Part shown: positions 24,338-61,666 of the stretch, piece after piece | Position numbering within the stretch: position 1 is the stretch's first letter | Layout: each line of letters starts with the position of its first letter | DNA from: Nansenia antarctica | Taxonomy: Eukaryota > Chordata > Actinopteri > Argentiniformes > Microstomatidae | Direction of reading: 5' to 3' | DNA length: 64,000 nt | Assembly: GCA_963989245.1 (NCBI GenBank) | Contig: OZ022346.1 | Location: forward strand, 59,945,231 to 60,009,230 | Position numbers and translations under genes: made by a program | Notes under the pieces: model-generated | Told to the model about the DNA's origin: nothing | Seen by the model: the letters and a program-made list of their open reading frames with translations, nothing else | The model's database searches: none

Positions 24338-24818
24338 TTTGTCTCTTCCGAGATGATCAGCGTGAAACGGCAAGCGAAACTTCAAAACAAAACAACAAAG
24401 TTGACCCTTATACAGCAGCTGTGTCAGTAAGCAAATATAAGATTAGCATATGACAGCAGATCCTCACTATCTAGTAAAATAGCTTAGATAGTTCAATCTA
24501 TCTATAGTTTAATCTAGCTATGTTAGCTAACGTCTATGTTAGCTAACGCCTTACCTTAGAAAGGACTTCCAACTCCGGTGGCGGTTGGGATTGGAGTGTC
24601 GCTCCCCGACCGTTTCGTTCCGTCAGGTCGCCTCGCGGGACGAGAAGGGTCCAGCTGCGGACATCACGCCTATCACCCGGAAGCTTGATGGACCATATTT
24701 GGTTGGAGCGCGTCATCACAGAAGTAACCGCGAGAAACCGCGAGATTTTGAAGGATCTTAAAGCAAGAGAGATTTTAAAGGACATTTAACACGAAGAGGA
24801 AGAAGAATTACAAATACA
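24338..24818 (-). promoter_or_regulatory. ipo4: ipo4 5' leader, first non-coding exon and promoter region
   Basis: The start-codon exon extends as 5'UTR to about 24379 (acceptor TTTTGAAG). A consensus donor CTAAG|GTAAGG marks the left edge of an upstream non-coding exon at 24555, extending to about 24790. That stretch is locally GC/CpG-rich. A possible divergent start codon lies at 24819, so the region may be a bidirectional promoter. No TATA box is evident. Confidence 0.55.
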
Positions 24819-24836
24819 ATGGCAAATGCAGCTCAG
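24819..24836 (+). CDS. Possible divergent first coding exon (6 codons)
   Basis: ATG in a good initiation context (acaATGG) gives MANAAQ and is followed at once by CAG|GTGATA, a possible donor. It is head-to-head with ipo4 at promoter distance. No later plus-strand exon can be recognised before the minus-strand ATPase begins at 25294. It could be a chance ATG; the product is unknown. Confidence 0.25.
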
Positions 24837-25293
24837 GTGATAATTTCGAAATATTATTAATGAACATGTTATAGTGTTCAGATATGTATTTATTATTTAG
24901 GTTGTTGCATGTGTTACGCATTTGGCTGTATTCAAGTCTTAAAAGGAGGCATGCAAGCAACACCATGGTCAGTGCATCTCTCACTAAGTATCTATGACCG
25001 TGTGCCTGTTTCTGAATGGGCTACTGCTCCTAAAACACATACTCCATGCAACTTTATGGCACATGCAATATGTTTAAATCCCTTTGCGAGGGAGACCTGC
25101 TTAACAAGAAATGTGTGTTTATACTCTGTGTCTAGTAAATCTAGTCCATATCCTCCAGACCTGGGTCAATTCAAATACATACAAATCGTATGTTACTGTA
25201 GATACTTTCAAATACTTGAGCAACCTTTGATTTAGTTTTGATTAGTACAATGCAACCAATAGAAAAGTTCCAAAAATGAAACTCCAAGCTAAA
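24837..25293. other. Unassigned spacer between ipo4 promoter and ATPase remnant
   Basis: AT-rich sequence. I see no ATPase C-terminal exon on the minus strand and no supported exon on the plus strand. The 108-codon plus frame at 24909-25235 resembles nothing I know and lacks coding signs. Confidence 0.6.
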
Positions 25294-40330
<15,037 letters not shown>

Positions 40331-40356
40331 CCTGTCAGAAGTGTTCAAAGGACCGA
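40331..40356 (-). other. atp13a3: 5'UTR part of the ATPase start-codon exon
   Basis: Acceptor TTTGTTTCAG on the minus strand marks 40356 as the exon edge, so at least one upstream non-coding exon must exist. I could not place it in 40.4-46 kb. Confidence 0.6.
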
Positions 40357-40910
40357 CTGAAACAAAGAGGTCACATGTTAGAACAGCACCTTTCTCCATC
40401 CCTGATGATCCTGTGCTTGGGTATCATTTAGTCCCATCACTATTTGTGTAATTATGTCAAAGTTAGGTTTCAATACTGTCACAACCCTGTGTAACACATG
40501 TGAGCATCTCCTCCATGTGAATGAACTCTCTTAACCCTCATGGGGCAGTAGCGAGCATGGGCAGTAGCTAGCACGGGCAGTTCGATCCACGCTTAAGGCA
40601 AGATCCTCTACCCTGCCGGTCTCTACACTGGTATTAGAAGTGGTGATGGTCACCATGTGTGCCATTGGAGAGGCATGTCCACATAAGGGACTTAAGATAT
40701 AGTGAGGGCACGCTCTCCTGAATGGATGGGACAGTGTAACGACCCTGTATAAGGCCAAGCTGCTGAAGGCTGTGAGTTTGTAGCTTGCCCATTTGTATCT
40801 GAACATTCAAGGTTAATTTTTTATTGCCGCTGTTACCTTGATAAACTTGGGTTTGCTCTAAACAAAACATGACTGATTGATTGGGCTAATTTGTGTTGGG
40901 CTGTGTTTTA

Positions 40911-40947
<37 letters not shown>

Positions 40948-41029
40948 TAGTGTTTTATTTGCCATGCAATCAACTTGTCAATCAATTGTTGGAATGTGGT
41001 ATTTTTTTGCTCTAGGCACAGGGTCAGCC

Positions 41030-41222
41030 ATAGTCAGTGCCCCTGTAGCGATTAGAGTTAGGGTTAGGGTTAGGTGCCTTGCAACAGCAGTGGTAGGCGC
41101 CTTAGATATAATGCCAGCAACCCTCCAGTCACCAGCAGCTCCCTCCTGAGGCTGGGATCGAACCAGCTAGCAATTGCTAGCCTGCCTCTCTAACCTCTAG
41201 GCTACCGCTGCCCCCACTTTTT
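41030..41222 (-). mobile_element. tRNA-derived SINE
   Basis: The minus strand reads gggggcagcggtagcctaga, then ggttcgatcccag (box B), then gcaaggcacctaaccctaac, a pattern seen in teleost SINEs. The two TTAGGG-like units on the plus strand belong to this tail and are not telomeric. Confidence 0.7.
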
Positions 41223-41715
41223 ACTTGTTCAGTTCGCCTTTGGAGCACAAGGCCGTCGTATCACATACATTTCTCAACCCTGTCTGGTCTATAAACATGT
41301 GGCAACTAGTATAGCATTTGCACTCTGTCAAGAACTAGGCTAACTAAATCTATAGTCTATATCAATAATATCATTCTCCATTAGTTCCGCATGTATTTAA
41401 TTTCAAAGCTGTAAATGTGTTTCTAGCAGTAATACATTCTATACTAACTAATACTCAATTCGTTTTTTTATCCATGTTTTATGTTCTGTTGTCATGTTCA
41501 TTCATAACTTTCATCAGGCTACTGTAGCCAACTCTTGTCCTCCATGCTTGTTGTTTGTGTCACAAAGTGATGATGTCAGGACTAACTGTCCTATAGGGAG
41601 TGACGAAAAATCACTTCAGGGCAAATAAGTTTGAAATGTGGTTTAAAATAGCCTATTCCACGTGGTTTCTGTATGTTCAAACATATTTTCGAATCAGATA
41701 GGATTTTTTTTTTTT

Positions 41716-42790
41716 TTATAATAATAATAATAATTCATTACATTTATATAGCGCTTTTCCGAGGCTCAAAGACGCTGACAATATAGGGGATATGGGAAAC
41801 ACAAAAACAACAATTAACATGGAACACAGAGTCAGCGAACGGGGAGGGGGGGGGGGGGGGTGGTGGGGACAGGGGAGGTGGTTAGGGGTAGGGGGGGCTG
41901 TATGCATATCAGGGGGGTGGCAGGGTTAGGGGAGATGGGTAGGGGTAGCGGAGGTTGTATGGGTGTCAAGGGGGGGGGGGGGGGCGGGGGCGCCGGGATG
42001 GGGGAGATGGCTAGGGGTAGGGGAGGCTGTAGGCAAGGGAGAACAGGTAGGTTTTGAGGTGGGATTTAAAAATGAGAAGTGAGGGTGAGTCTCTGAGTGG
42101 TTGGGGGAGAGAGTTCCAGAGGCGGGGTGCAGCTCGTGAAAAGGCACGGTGACCGAAGCCTTTGAGTTTTGAGGGTGGGACAGTGAGGGGAACAATGGAT
42201 GAGGATCGGAGGGTACGGGTAGGGCGGTGGGGGAGAAGGAGGTCAGTCAGGTAAGGGGGGGCCAGGCTATGGAGGGCTTTGTATGTGAGGATGAGGATTT
42301 TGAATTGGATGCGTTCTTTGATGGGGAGCCAGTGGAGAGAGTGGAGGACAGGAGTGATGTGGTCACGGGAGCGGGTGTTTGAAAGGAGGCGTGCAGCAGA
42401 GTTTTGGACCATCTGGAGTCTATGGAGGGAGCGGGAGGTGATGCCGGTGAGTAGGGAGTTGCAGTAGTCAAGGCGGGAGGAGATGAAGGCGTGGATGAGG
42501 GATTCAGCAGCGGACGGGGAGAGGCAGTGTCTGTTTTTTGCTATATTGCGGAGGTGGAAGTAGGAGGTCTTGACGATGGAGCTGACGTGGGGATCAAATG
42601 AGAGGGTGGGGTCCAGGATGAAGCCGAGGTTGCGAGCCAGGGGGGAGGGGGTGATGGTGGTGTCATCGATGGTGAGTGTGATGGGTCCGGTTTTATTGAG
42701 GGTGGATTTGGTGCCGATGAGGATGACTTCGGTCTTTTCACTGTTGAGTTTGAGGAAGTTGTGTGTGAGCCAGGTTTTTATTACCTTAAG
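41716..42790 (-). mobile_element. LINE ORF2 C-terminal fragment
   Basis: The minus frame 42011-42412 contains VQNSAARLLSNTRSRDHITP and LHWLPIKERIQFKILILTYK, then APRLWNSLPQPLR, typical of the end of LINE reverse-transcriptase proteins. The N-terminal side continues in another frame to about 42741. The 3' tail at 41730-41755 is tttatatagcgctttt. Confidence 0.8.
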
Positions 42791-43829
42791 TATGTACCTT
42801 AGGTATGAATTAGCAGTCGAATGGAAGAGGCGAGTAGGCTAAATTCATCAAATAACATACATGAGGTACTTCAAATACAAACACGATCTTGAACAGAATA
42901 AATAACACAACAAATGTATTATTGTTTCACATAGGATTCACCATTATACTGTGTTGCAACTATTTTATGGAGCATTTTATTATTATTTAAAATACCTGTT
43001 TCCATCAGTATTTCTGAGGAAATAATGTGCTGTAATTATGAGGAAACGTCCATGTCAATGCCATATTGCAACAATGGCTACTTTCTGGCCTGCATAAACA
43101 ACACAAAAAACGATTACCAAAGACTACCAAGTGATGCTGTATAAAGGTTCCCAAACAAACAAACAAGTATCAATACAGATTTGCTATTCTACTAATTTCA
43201 CACAAATCACCATTAAAACACTGGCTGATAATACAGTGCATTAAAAAGTGTTTAACCTCAAACCGATTAAAACAACAATATCTTATGTGCAAGACTGTTT
43301 GTATACTTCTATAAAATCAAAGAAAAGAAAACATGAAATACCAATAAGAAATCATCACAACAAGCACCTGGGGAAACTCACAACAGACAAAATCAATTAT
43401 ACCAACTGTTTTCAAGTGTTAATTATATATGCTAAATAAGATGCTGTCAAATGAACAATCAGGATGCAATGTCCCACAGTGTTATCTTCGCCTGATTACT
43501 TGTCTTTTCTTATAGTAATTGTTGGATAACAAACAAGAGACATTCAATACAGAATAGGAAATAACGTATTTGCAAATTCAGTTGAATCTTACAGAGCCTG
43601 CAAACTCCCCAACATAGTATGTATGTGTAGTTGTATATAACATCTCGCCCACCTCTTGTCTATGAAGTGATTATAACAAACTGATAGGGTTTCATCATTG
43701 TGAAAAATGATTGATCCGTTTATTCTGATGTGGGCTGTGGGCCTTCTGCTTCTGATGTGAACAGAATAACACACTATAAGTGACAGTAATCTGTTTATAA
43801 CAACACTGACTTAGATCAATCAATCAATC

Positions 43830-44200
43830 ACACTTTATTTATATAACACAAGTCATGCATTGAATGCAAGTGCTGAACATAAAAACAATAGTAAATATAT
43901 TACACTACAATAAGAGGTAGGAGATATGAAATAGATACATTGTATTTGTGTAAAATAAATACAACACAATAAAACCAGGAATAAAACAAGATATAGAAGA
44001 TAACATAGGAGTAAAAGTGCAAGTTGACATATACTAGATAAAAGCAGGCTAAAACGTTTTTTTTTTAAGTCCTCCGGCAAGCCGTTCCACAGTGTCGGGC
44101 AATAGTGGATAAAAGTGGCCTCGCCATGGGTCTTAGACCGGACCCCTGGAACAGTACCAGAGGACCTGAGGGATCTATAGTCGGTACAACTCATCCCTGC
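43830..44200 (-). mobile_element. LINE C-terminal/tail fragment
   Basis: Minus frame with GTVPGVRSKTHGEATFIHYC and TLWNGLPEDLKKK, the final block of a LINE protein, followed by an AT-rich tail ending in atcaatcaatcacactttat. Confidence 0.65.
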
Positions 44201-44532
44201 GAGTTATTTCTCAGGTCACCTTAGGAAGCAATCCCCACCAAATGAAGAATTTACTTAGATAGGGGATAGATGTCCAGTGCCTCCATTCAGAGTCTGTGTT
44301 CTATGGGATGTTTTGTCTCCTACTCTTTACCTTACAGACTTACCTTATCCGACCGGTCTCAAAATGTAGCCTATAATTAATGCAAGTGCAATCAGGCTAA
44401 CGTTACTCATTCTCGCAGTTCCAAATTAATGAACGTTGAAGCGCACTGCCGTCGGGTTGTAAAATAGCCTAGTTTGATAGGCCTATTGACAGCGAATAAA
44501 ACAGTGAAGATGACAATTGTTTCTGCTGTTGT

Positions 44533-44667
44533 TATTAAAATCTGTTCTCCGTTGGTTGTATCTCAAAATGTGGCCTATTAAAATCTGTTCTCCGTTGGTT
44601 GTATCTCAAAATGTGGCCTATTAAAATCTGTTCTCCGTTGGTTGTATCTCAAAATGATGTGGCCTAA
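44533..44667. repeat. 44-bp tandem repeat, three copies
   Basis: Copies of attaaaatctgttctccgtt plus ggttgtatctcaaaatgtgg start near 44533, 44577 and 44621. Confidence 0.85.
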
Positions 44668-44958
44668 CTAATGATGTGGCCTAACTAATTAATGCAAGAG
44701 CAGCCAGGGGCGTGTCCAGGGGGTGGCCTGGGGTAGCACGTGCCACCCCTGAAATCTGATTGGCCACCCCAGGTGCCACTCCCCTGATTGATTGGCACAC
44801 AGCTGACATGATGTATATAATTTGATGTAAAGAACTCTCAAAAAACACATACGAAATATTGTTTTAAGTACAATAAAGCTTTATTTATTTTAAGAACGTG
44901 TGGAGTGCATCTCCAGCAGTGCGATATCTGTAAACATACTATCTGTAGACTCTCCGCT

Positions 44959-45047
44959 CAGGGTTGCCAGATGGGATTGACAATTTCGAGCCTAACCAGT
45001 CTAAAAACAGCTAAATCCACAAAAAACCAGCCCATCTGGCAACCCTG
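44959..45047. mobile_element. Mini TIR element (89 bp)
   Basis: Perfect inverted 17-mers cagggttgccagatggg and cccatctggcaaccctg bound a short AT-rich body. A related half (tcccgtctggcaaccctg) occurs near 61076. Confidence 0.7.
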
Positions 45048-45337
45048 TCTCGTTCTGAATGTCGTCAGTGAATTGTTACTGCTGGGTCTTACCCCTCTCT
45101 CTCTCTCTCTCTTTATCTCCTTCCTCTCTCTCGCCCTCCTCTCTCTCCCTATCTATCCCCCTCTCTCTCCCTCCCCTCTCTCTCTATCTCCCTCCTCTCA
45201 CTCTCTCTCTCCCTCCTCTCTCTCTCTCTCCCTATCCCTCCTCTCTCTATCTCCCTCCTCTCCCTCCTCTCTCTCTAACTTCCTCCTCTCTCTCCCTCCT
45301 CTCTCTCTCTCTCCCTCTCCTCTCCTCCATCAGTTAC

Positions 45338-45562
45338 CTGGTTGTGTTCATCCCCTCTACGGCTCCTGTTGGTTCTGAAGTGGACCAGGCAGAACGCGAC
45401 CAGGCAGAACGCGACCAAGACCCAGAGCAGACAGGACCAGTCCTGGACCAGCCAGGAGGTGGCCTCACTCTGGACCTCCTGGGCGGGCCACCCCGCCTGG
45501 GGGGGCATCTCCATACCCACCTGGGACCAGGAGGGAGACTCAGACAGCATCTCACGGATCAT
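45338..45562 (-). CDS. Candidate first exon of an unknown small membrane protein
   Basis: The minus strand opens with ATG (45560-45562) two bases after a TCAG acceptor-like site. It encodes 75 codons without a stop and ends exactly at AACCAG|GTAACT, a possible phase-0 donor. The product starts MIREMLSESPSWSQVG, has one hydrophobic segment (CLLWVLVAFCLVAFCLV) and ends RTNRSRRGDEHNQ, so a single-pass membrane peptide. The same frame runs on from a Tc1 transposase N-terminus, so it could be chance or captured sequence. I do not recognise a family. Confidence 0.35.
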
Positions 45563-45565
45563 CTC

Positions 45566-46077
45566 TGATCTGTCTCTGTCTCTATACTGTTTTCTACCAC
45601 ATCTTTTCCTTCCCTTCGCCTCTCTATTAATTTGCTTGGACACAGAGCTCTGTGAACAGCCAGCCTCTTTAGCAATGACGTTTTGTGTCTTGCCCTCCTT
45701 GTGCAATGTGTCAATGGTCGTCTTTTGGACAACTGTCAGGTCAGCAGTCTTCCCCATGATTGTGTAGCCTACAGAACTGGACTGAGGGACCATTTAAAGG
45801 CGTTTGCAGGTATTTTGAGTTAATTAGCTGATTAGAGTGTGGCACCAGGGGTCTTCAATATTGAACCTTTTCACAATATTCTAATTTTCTGAGATACTAA
45901 ATTTGGGGTTTTCATTAGTTGTCAGTAATAATCATCAAAATTAAAAGCAATAAACACTTGAAATATATCAGTCTATGTGGAATGAATGTATACATTATAC
46001 AAGTTTCACTTTTTGAATGGAATTACTGAAATAAATCAACTTTTTGATGATATTCTAATTATATGACCAGCACCTGT
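45566..46077 (-). mobile_element. Tc1/mariner 5' half with transposase N-terminus
   Basis: On the minus strand the end caggtgctggtcatataatt is followed at about 45757 by MGKTADLTVVQKTTIDTLHK and a helix-turn-helix block (GCSQSSVSKQINR). The catalytic domain is absent; the frame passes into unrelated sequence at about 45570. Confidence 0.8.
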
Positions 46078-46179
46078 ATTAATGGTGGGACACGTGACAG
46101 AACGGACATTGTAGGAGGTAACTGCCTCCAGCAGAGGGCAGTAATGCAGCATCAAGGACGCACGCTGCCGTTAAAACCA

Positions 46180-46389
46180 AAAGAAGAAGAAGACGACGAG
46201 GTCTATTCCCGCGATACCAGGGAACGAGAAGTCGATCTAAGATGGCGGAGTCAGTAAACACACACCGTGCTGAAGACCTTACGAGTGATTATTAAGTTTA
46301 CAACTGTGACAGAGGGCAAACATTAGTCACATCTCTGTATTTGGTTTCCTTTACTGCGTAGGAAAACATCTCAACAGTGAACAAGGAAG
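46180..46389 (+). other. Likely 5' non-coding exon of the zinc-finger gene
   Basis: gaagaagaagacgacgag, then AAGATGGCGGAG opening a 17-codon upstream ORF, and an AAG|GTCAGT donor at 46389. The next acceptor-like site (ttggtag) is at about 47993, upstream of the start codon at 48033. The transcription start was not identified. Confidence 0.45.
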
Positions 46390-46924
46390 GTCAGTAGAAG
46401 CCTTTGTCTCAGCTCGCTGCCTCACTGTCTAACATGTAACTACTGACCACTTCTGTCTGCAGAGATAGGCTATTCTGTCACTATACAATGTTGTTATATA
46501 TATAACACTATACAATGTTGTTATATATATATATAACACTATATAATGTTGTTATATATATATAATACTATATAGAATGTTGGCAGAACTTGTTATCAGT
46601 TTATGTCCGTGTCGCCTGGTCTGGACGAGCACACGGAGGTACTGATGGCGCTTCTCCACTATGGAAGGCCATCAACGCAAATAACGTCTAGAAATCCCGT
46701 GTCCACACGTAGCGCCATTGTAGTAGATTTTGGCACACATGCACACATAAACCGTATAAACTGTATAGTTTGCCTTTTGCTATAAGGACCCTCCTGACTA
46801 TGGGGGCTAGGGGAGGGGAGGGGAGGGTAGGGTTTACGACCCTTTGTTAAAGCCATGTGGTCATCTCAAAATGGCTTCCTGTGTTCTGAGCCCTACCCCC
46901 TGACCTATAACCTGAAGTGACATC

Positions 46925-47105
46925 AGTCACATGAAGCAACAATACTATGTGCAATATGACAACCCTTGTGTACATAAGGTTCAGATATCGGAAAAGGATA
47001 TTTATAGCATAGCATAGAGTACAGCACAGTGTTTTATTGTATAGTAGTATAGTATAGTAGATAGTGTACATAGCCTTTATTTATGTAAACCAGCTCTTTT
47101 CCCTT
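46925..47105 (+). repeat. LINE 3' UTR fragment
   Basis: Closely matches 38880-39060 (acataaggtt ... atagcatagcatagagtaca ... gcctttatttatgtaaacc). It is a second copy of the same LINE family. Confidence 0.75.
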
Positions 47106-48032
47106 TTATCGCACCTTGGGCTTTTGGGCTTTTCTACAGTAAAGGTGATGGGATATTATTTGAAACTGTATTTACACATCATTGTTTACAAATAGGGGAG
47201 TGGAGCCAGGGGGTGAGGCTCTCTTCACCTCAGCCAGCCCCTCACCACCAGCAGCAGCTGCTCTTGTAACTGTTCCTTTGTTTGATAAATAGTCTGAGAA
47301 CTCATTGGCTGACTGCCAGTTTAGGACAGAATGCTTCAAAGCATAACAATCATATTATTATGACGTCATGTTGTTTGTTATATTGAAATATATGGGTTAG
47401 GGTTAGAGAGGTTTTAGGTTTTATTTCATTTCTAACATTTCCCCATGCCAGTTATCCGGTATGACATGTTGTGAGTAAAGAGTCTAATAGCTCTTGACCT
47501 TTGTAAGGCAGTGAGGGTATGTCCAGAATGTCAGTAACACTAGGCTATGCTACACCCTCAAAACATTTTCATATCATTTAATAAACAGAGATTAATAGAT
47601 TAAATAAATGTTTTTTTATAAACATTTTCCTTATTTTAACTTCATAAAGGGGTTTGGACATCACGTCACGTCATTGGGCCAGTTGCTTATGGTCCCTTGA
47701 AAAGGAGGGTGCCACATATTAAAGAGCTGTAACATCTAAACCATTCCTCCAACTTGGATCTGGATACCCTCAAATTAAAGAGGGTGTTTGACAGTCTGCA
47801 CTTTAAGGCCATATTCATTCTATAACTAGAATATGTTTTGGTAAACAACTAAAATGACAACAGTTCTGTCAAAGAGTCCAAATGGACCTAACTGTAGCTT
47901 GGCTACTGTTTTCCAATTCTGGAAAAATAAATGTTCAATGTTTTGATTACATTTCCTCACTCTGTTTTAATATTTTGATCATCTGTGTTGGTAGGATTCC
48001 CTGCACTGTGAACTGTCCATCTGGGCAGAGAG

Positions 48033-58650
<10,618 letters not shown>

Positions 58651-58883
58651 CCATACCACTGCTCTGGAAACGATCGTAGCTGTACGTCGGGTATTACCTA
58701 CTGGTTATGCAGAGTTATTACAGGCATGTGAGCCGCACTGCCTATACTGTAATTCATGCGAAGTGAATGTGGCTCGTAATAAAATTAACGATGTTGTTAT
58801 CAGCTGAGAAAATGAGTTAAGAAATGATTTTCTTTTACAACTTGAGTACAAGCATTTGCCTGGTTAGTAATCGAACGTTAAAT
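58651..58883 (+). other. 3' flank of the zinc-finger gene
   Basis: Follows the TAA at 58648-58650. A taataaaattaacg stretch near 58776 contains AATAAA, a likely polyadenylation signal about 125 bp after the stop. Confidence 0.55.
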
Positions 58884-58983
58884 CACCCTTCTCTGCCCTC
58901 TCCCGCTTCCAGACGAACGCCTACCCTATATTTTAGCACTTGGCTTAATTCAGCCGCTTTTCTTTGAGCCGCTATTCACCTGC

Positions 58984-59459
58984 TGTTACGGCTGTAGTGG
59001 TTGCAGCCGTAGTGTGTGTTGTTTCTTGTGTTGTTTCTCCCAGGTGATTGTCCTTCCTCCTGCCTGCGGCCATGGCGACGGCCTGATTGAGCACAGGTGT
59101 GCTTGAGAGTTGTTCTTGTTTTGGTTATTGTTAAATGCAGCTGTAATTTTGTATACCTTAGTTTTGTAGTTTGTGTTCATTAGTCTTAGGTTCAGTGTTT
59201 AGTGTTATTTGTAGTTTGATCACTAGGCCTATTAAGTTTCTTCATTTATTCTTTATTACCGTTAATATTATATATTCATTCACTCTTTGTTTTGATAGAG
59301 TAGTTTTGAGTTCAGGAGTTTCACGGAAACCAGTTTTTTGTTTATTCTAAAATAAATCTTGTTTATTTTACATTGCCGTTTCTCCTCTCATTCTTGTCCC
59401 CCCGGTTTTATTTAATTGTTACCCCCTTTAATTCCTAGACCATCTAGGGGGTCGTAACA
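58984..59459 (+). mobile_element. Solo LTR with 5-bp target duplication
   Basis: Begins TGTTACGG, ends GTCGTAACA, and is flanked by cctgc on both sides (58979-58983 and 59460-59464). An internal aataaatcttg could serve polyadenylation. 476 bp, no internal genes, so left by LTR-LTR recombination. Family (Gypsy-, BEL- or ERV-type) unknown. Confidence 0.8.
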
Positions 59460-59989
59460 CCTGCGTTCTTTTTAAAGTATATTTGGTATTTATAGAAGGA
59501 AGCACGTATGCAATGTTAAACAAGCGCAGCTCGTTTTATAAATTATGCTTACGTCCGTTTAGAAAAATGTGCTCACGTGAAAGTCAAAGATGACGTTCAG
59601 GTACCTTTTTTATAAATGAGGCCCCAGGGGTGGCCAACCAGTTGGAGACTAAGAGCCCCAAATAATTGTTGGGGTACCAGAAAGAGCCACATCATACATG
59701 CAGGCTCACAAAAGCTCTCACTCACACACACGCAATACATTTCCAATAGGCTATGAGACCAGTGGTGTCATTTCAGCAAAAGCCAAGGCATGGCAAGGTA
59801 CAGAATAGGGGGGTTGAGGGGGGGTTTCAAATCAGTTGTGCAATAGTCTATTTTGGTGAGTTCTTTCTATACAATTGACTTATATTACATTAAGGTAATG
59901 AATAAAGGAGACAGCTACAGTATGTAGGTAGTAATCTACATCTTTCCTAGCAGGTGGACCTGGTTCAATCTCCTTAGAAACAAAATAGA

Positions 59990-60495
59990 ATAGATAGAAT
60001 AGAATAGACTTTATTGTCGTTGTACAGTTGCCTATACAATGAAATTGTAGTGGCTTTTCCGAAGGTGCAAAAAAACAGAAAACATATTCACATATTCACA
60101 AACATAAACACATAAGATAAACATTTATGAACATGTCTTATGTCTACTGTTCAGTGTTCTGATGGTCCATGGGTAGAAACTGTTGGACAGCCTGTTTGTT
60201 CTAGCCTTTATGCTCCTGTACCTCACTCCAGAGCGCATCAGGCTGAACAGGTGGTGACCAGGGTGGAGGTGGTCTTTAAGAATCATTCCTGCTCTGGAGA
60301 GGCACCGAGAGCGTGCCACGTCATCCAGGGAGGGCAGGGGACAGCCGATTATTTTTTCCGCTGACTTCACCACTCTCTGCAGTCTCTTTTTGTCCACTAC
60401 CTTGCAGCCAGCGTACCATGCTGTGATGGAGAATGTCAGCACACTCTCAATGATGGAGTGGTAGAAGGTTACCAGCAGCTTCTCCTCCACCCTGT
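59990..60495 (-). mobile_element. LINE C-terminal fragment with tail
   Basis: The minus frame 60125-60490 has LVTFYHSIIESVLTFSITAW, GCPLPSLDDVARSRC and ARTNRLSNSFYPWTIRTLN, the end of an L2/Rex-like LINE protein. The tail is at 59990-60050 with gaatagaatagactttattg. Confidence 0.8.
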
Positions 60496-61666
60496 TTCTT
60501 TTGAGAACATTACAGATTTAGCTATTCTCAACTCTAGATCAACTGCACTGTTAAAACATTTTTTTTTATTTGTTATTAAGTGAGTCGATTGACAATATCA
60601 AAAACATGCTTGCACACACACATATAACTTACTCACACACAAGTTAGTGTTACTGGCCCCAATTTGGTACAATTATTACAGAAATGATTGAGAATAGAGA
60701 CATGGTTGACATTAAACTAGCTGTTGTACCCTTTAACATTCGCTAACTAGCTTGTTACAGTGAGCTTCACAATCGCGGGTGACGTTAGGTCGGATTTTTC
60801 ACTAAAATAAAATGTAATTAGAACATGTTTGTACTGACACAACATGACATGAACTTGTTCATTAATATATTACATTTGAACCAACAGTATTATGGCGTTT
60901 ATACAGTTTGTTTAACCCACCTGAATGAATGAGAATCGTGGACAAGGTTTTAACATTAACGTTACTCATGGCTTGTTTATTGAGGAACCGATGTCCCGCT
61001 CCAGTGTTAGCAGATTGGGCTACTTTTGGTCACTCTGGACGGGTGGATTCGGCAGCTTTTAGACTGAAATTGTCAATCCCGTCTGGCAACCCTGCGCTCC
61101 ACTACAGCGCCTGGCTGGGGGGGGTGAGATGGAGCCGGGAGGATGTTGAGTTACCGTTGTGGATAAAATCACCAACATGACAACACGTGTTTCAGATACA
61201 ATTTTCAGGTTTTTTTTTTTTTTTTGCAGGTATGGCGTGTGCCATGAATTGCTAAACCAAAACGACGGCTATTGAGACACAGCGAGCGAGCCACGCACTT
61301 TTAAAGAATGGATTAAAGAGCCGCACACAGACAGGCAAAATAAAATTGCGTACGTACTAAAGTCTATAAATACCAAATATACTTGAGAATGAGCTTTGTA
61401 TTTACGCCCTGAGATAGTGGCTCAATTATAGCGGCTGAATTAAGCCAAGTGAGCGGGAGAGGGCAGAGAAGGGTGGCTTCTCTGTAAGTTGCATTTGTAG
61501 TGAGGCTGATAGGCATAACAATTGTGCATTTTATGACTAAAGCATGAAACTTTCTACAGTGTTTCTATAGACTGTAAAGTTGTAAACTTCATTTTTAGAC
61601 GTGGAACCACTTCAGATTTGACCTCTGGCGTCAGGTAGACTAAAGCCCCGGGCTGGCCTGCTTCTT
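60496..61666. other. No gene recognised
   Basis: AT-rich to mixed sequence, including part of a TIR-type repeat near 61030-61100 (relative of the 44959 mini element) and the right arm of the 58884-61475 element. The small ORF at 60929-61180 overlaps this repeat and is not supported. Confidence 0.5.

Larger units (their letters stand above)
40357..46077. other. Repeat-rich spacer upstream of the ATPase
   Basis: Contains an AAT run (40912-40944), a SINE, two LINE fragments, a triplicated 44-bp repeat, a small TIR MITE, CT-rich sequence and a Tc1 5' half, listed separately. The ATPase promoter should be here. 42800-43800 is AT-rich with nothing recognised. Confidence 0.6.
58884..61475. mobile_element. 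Large element with inverted, interrupted arms
   Basis: Left arm from cacccttctctgccctctcc (58884) and right arm ending ggagagggcagagaagggtg (61475) are inverted. The pairing resumes at cacttggcttaattcagccg and again at tatatttggtatttatag. The arms are broken by insertions, including a solo LTR. No transposase was recognised. Confidence 0.55.

Noticed and set aside
24909..25235. 108-codon plus ORF as continuation of the divergent exon
   Set aside because: No acceptor in phase, no family resemblance, ordinary AT-rich composition.
41047..41070. Interstitial telomeric repeat
   Set aside because: Only about two gttaggg units, explained as the tail of a minus-strand SINE (ggcacctaaccctaac).
42011..42412. 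133-codon minus ORF as a host gene
   Set aside because: Carries LINE C-terminal signatures (LHWLPIKERIQFK, LWNSLPQPLR); a dead LINE fragment.
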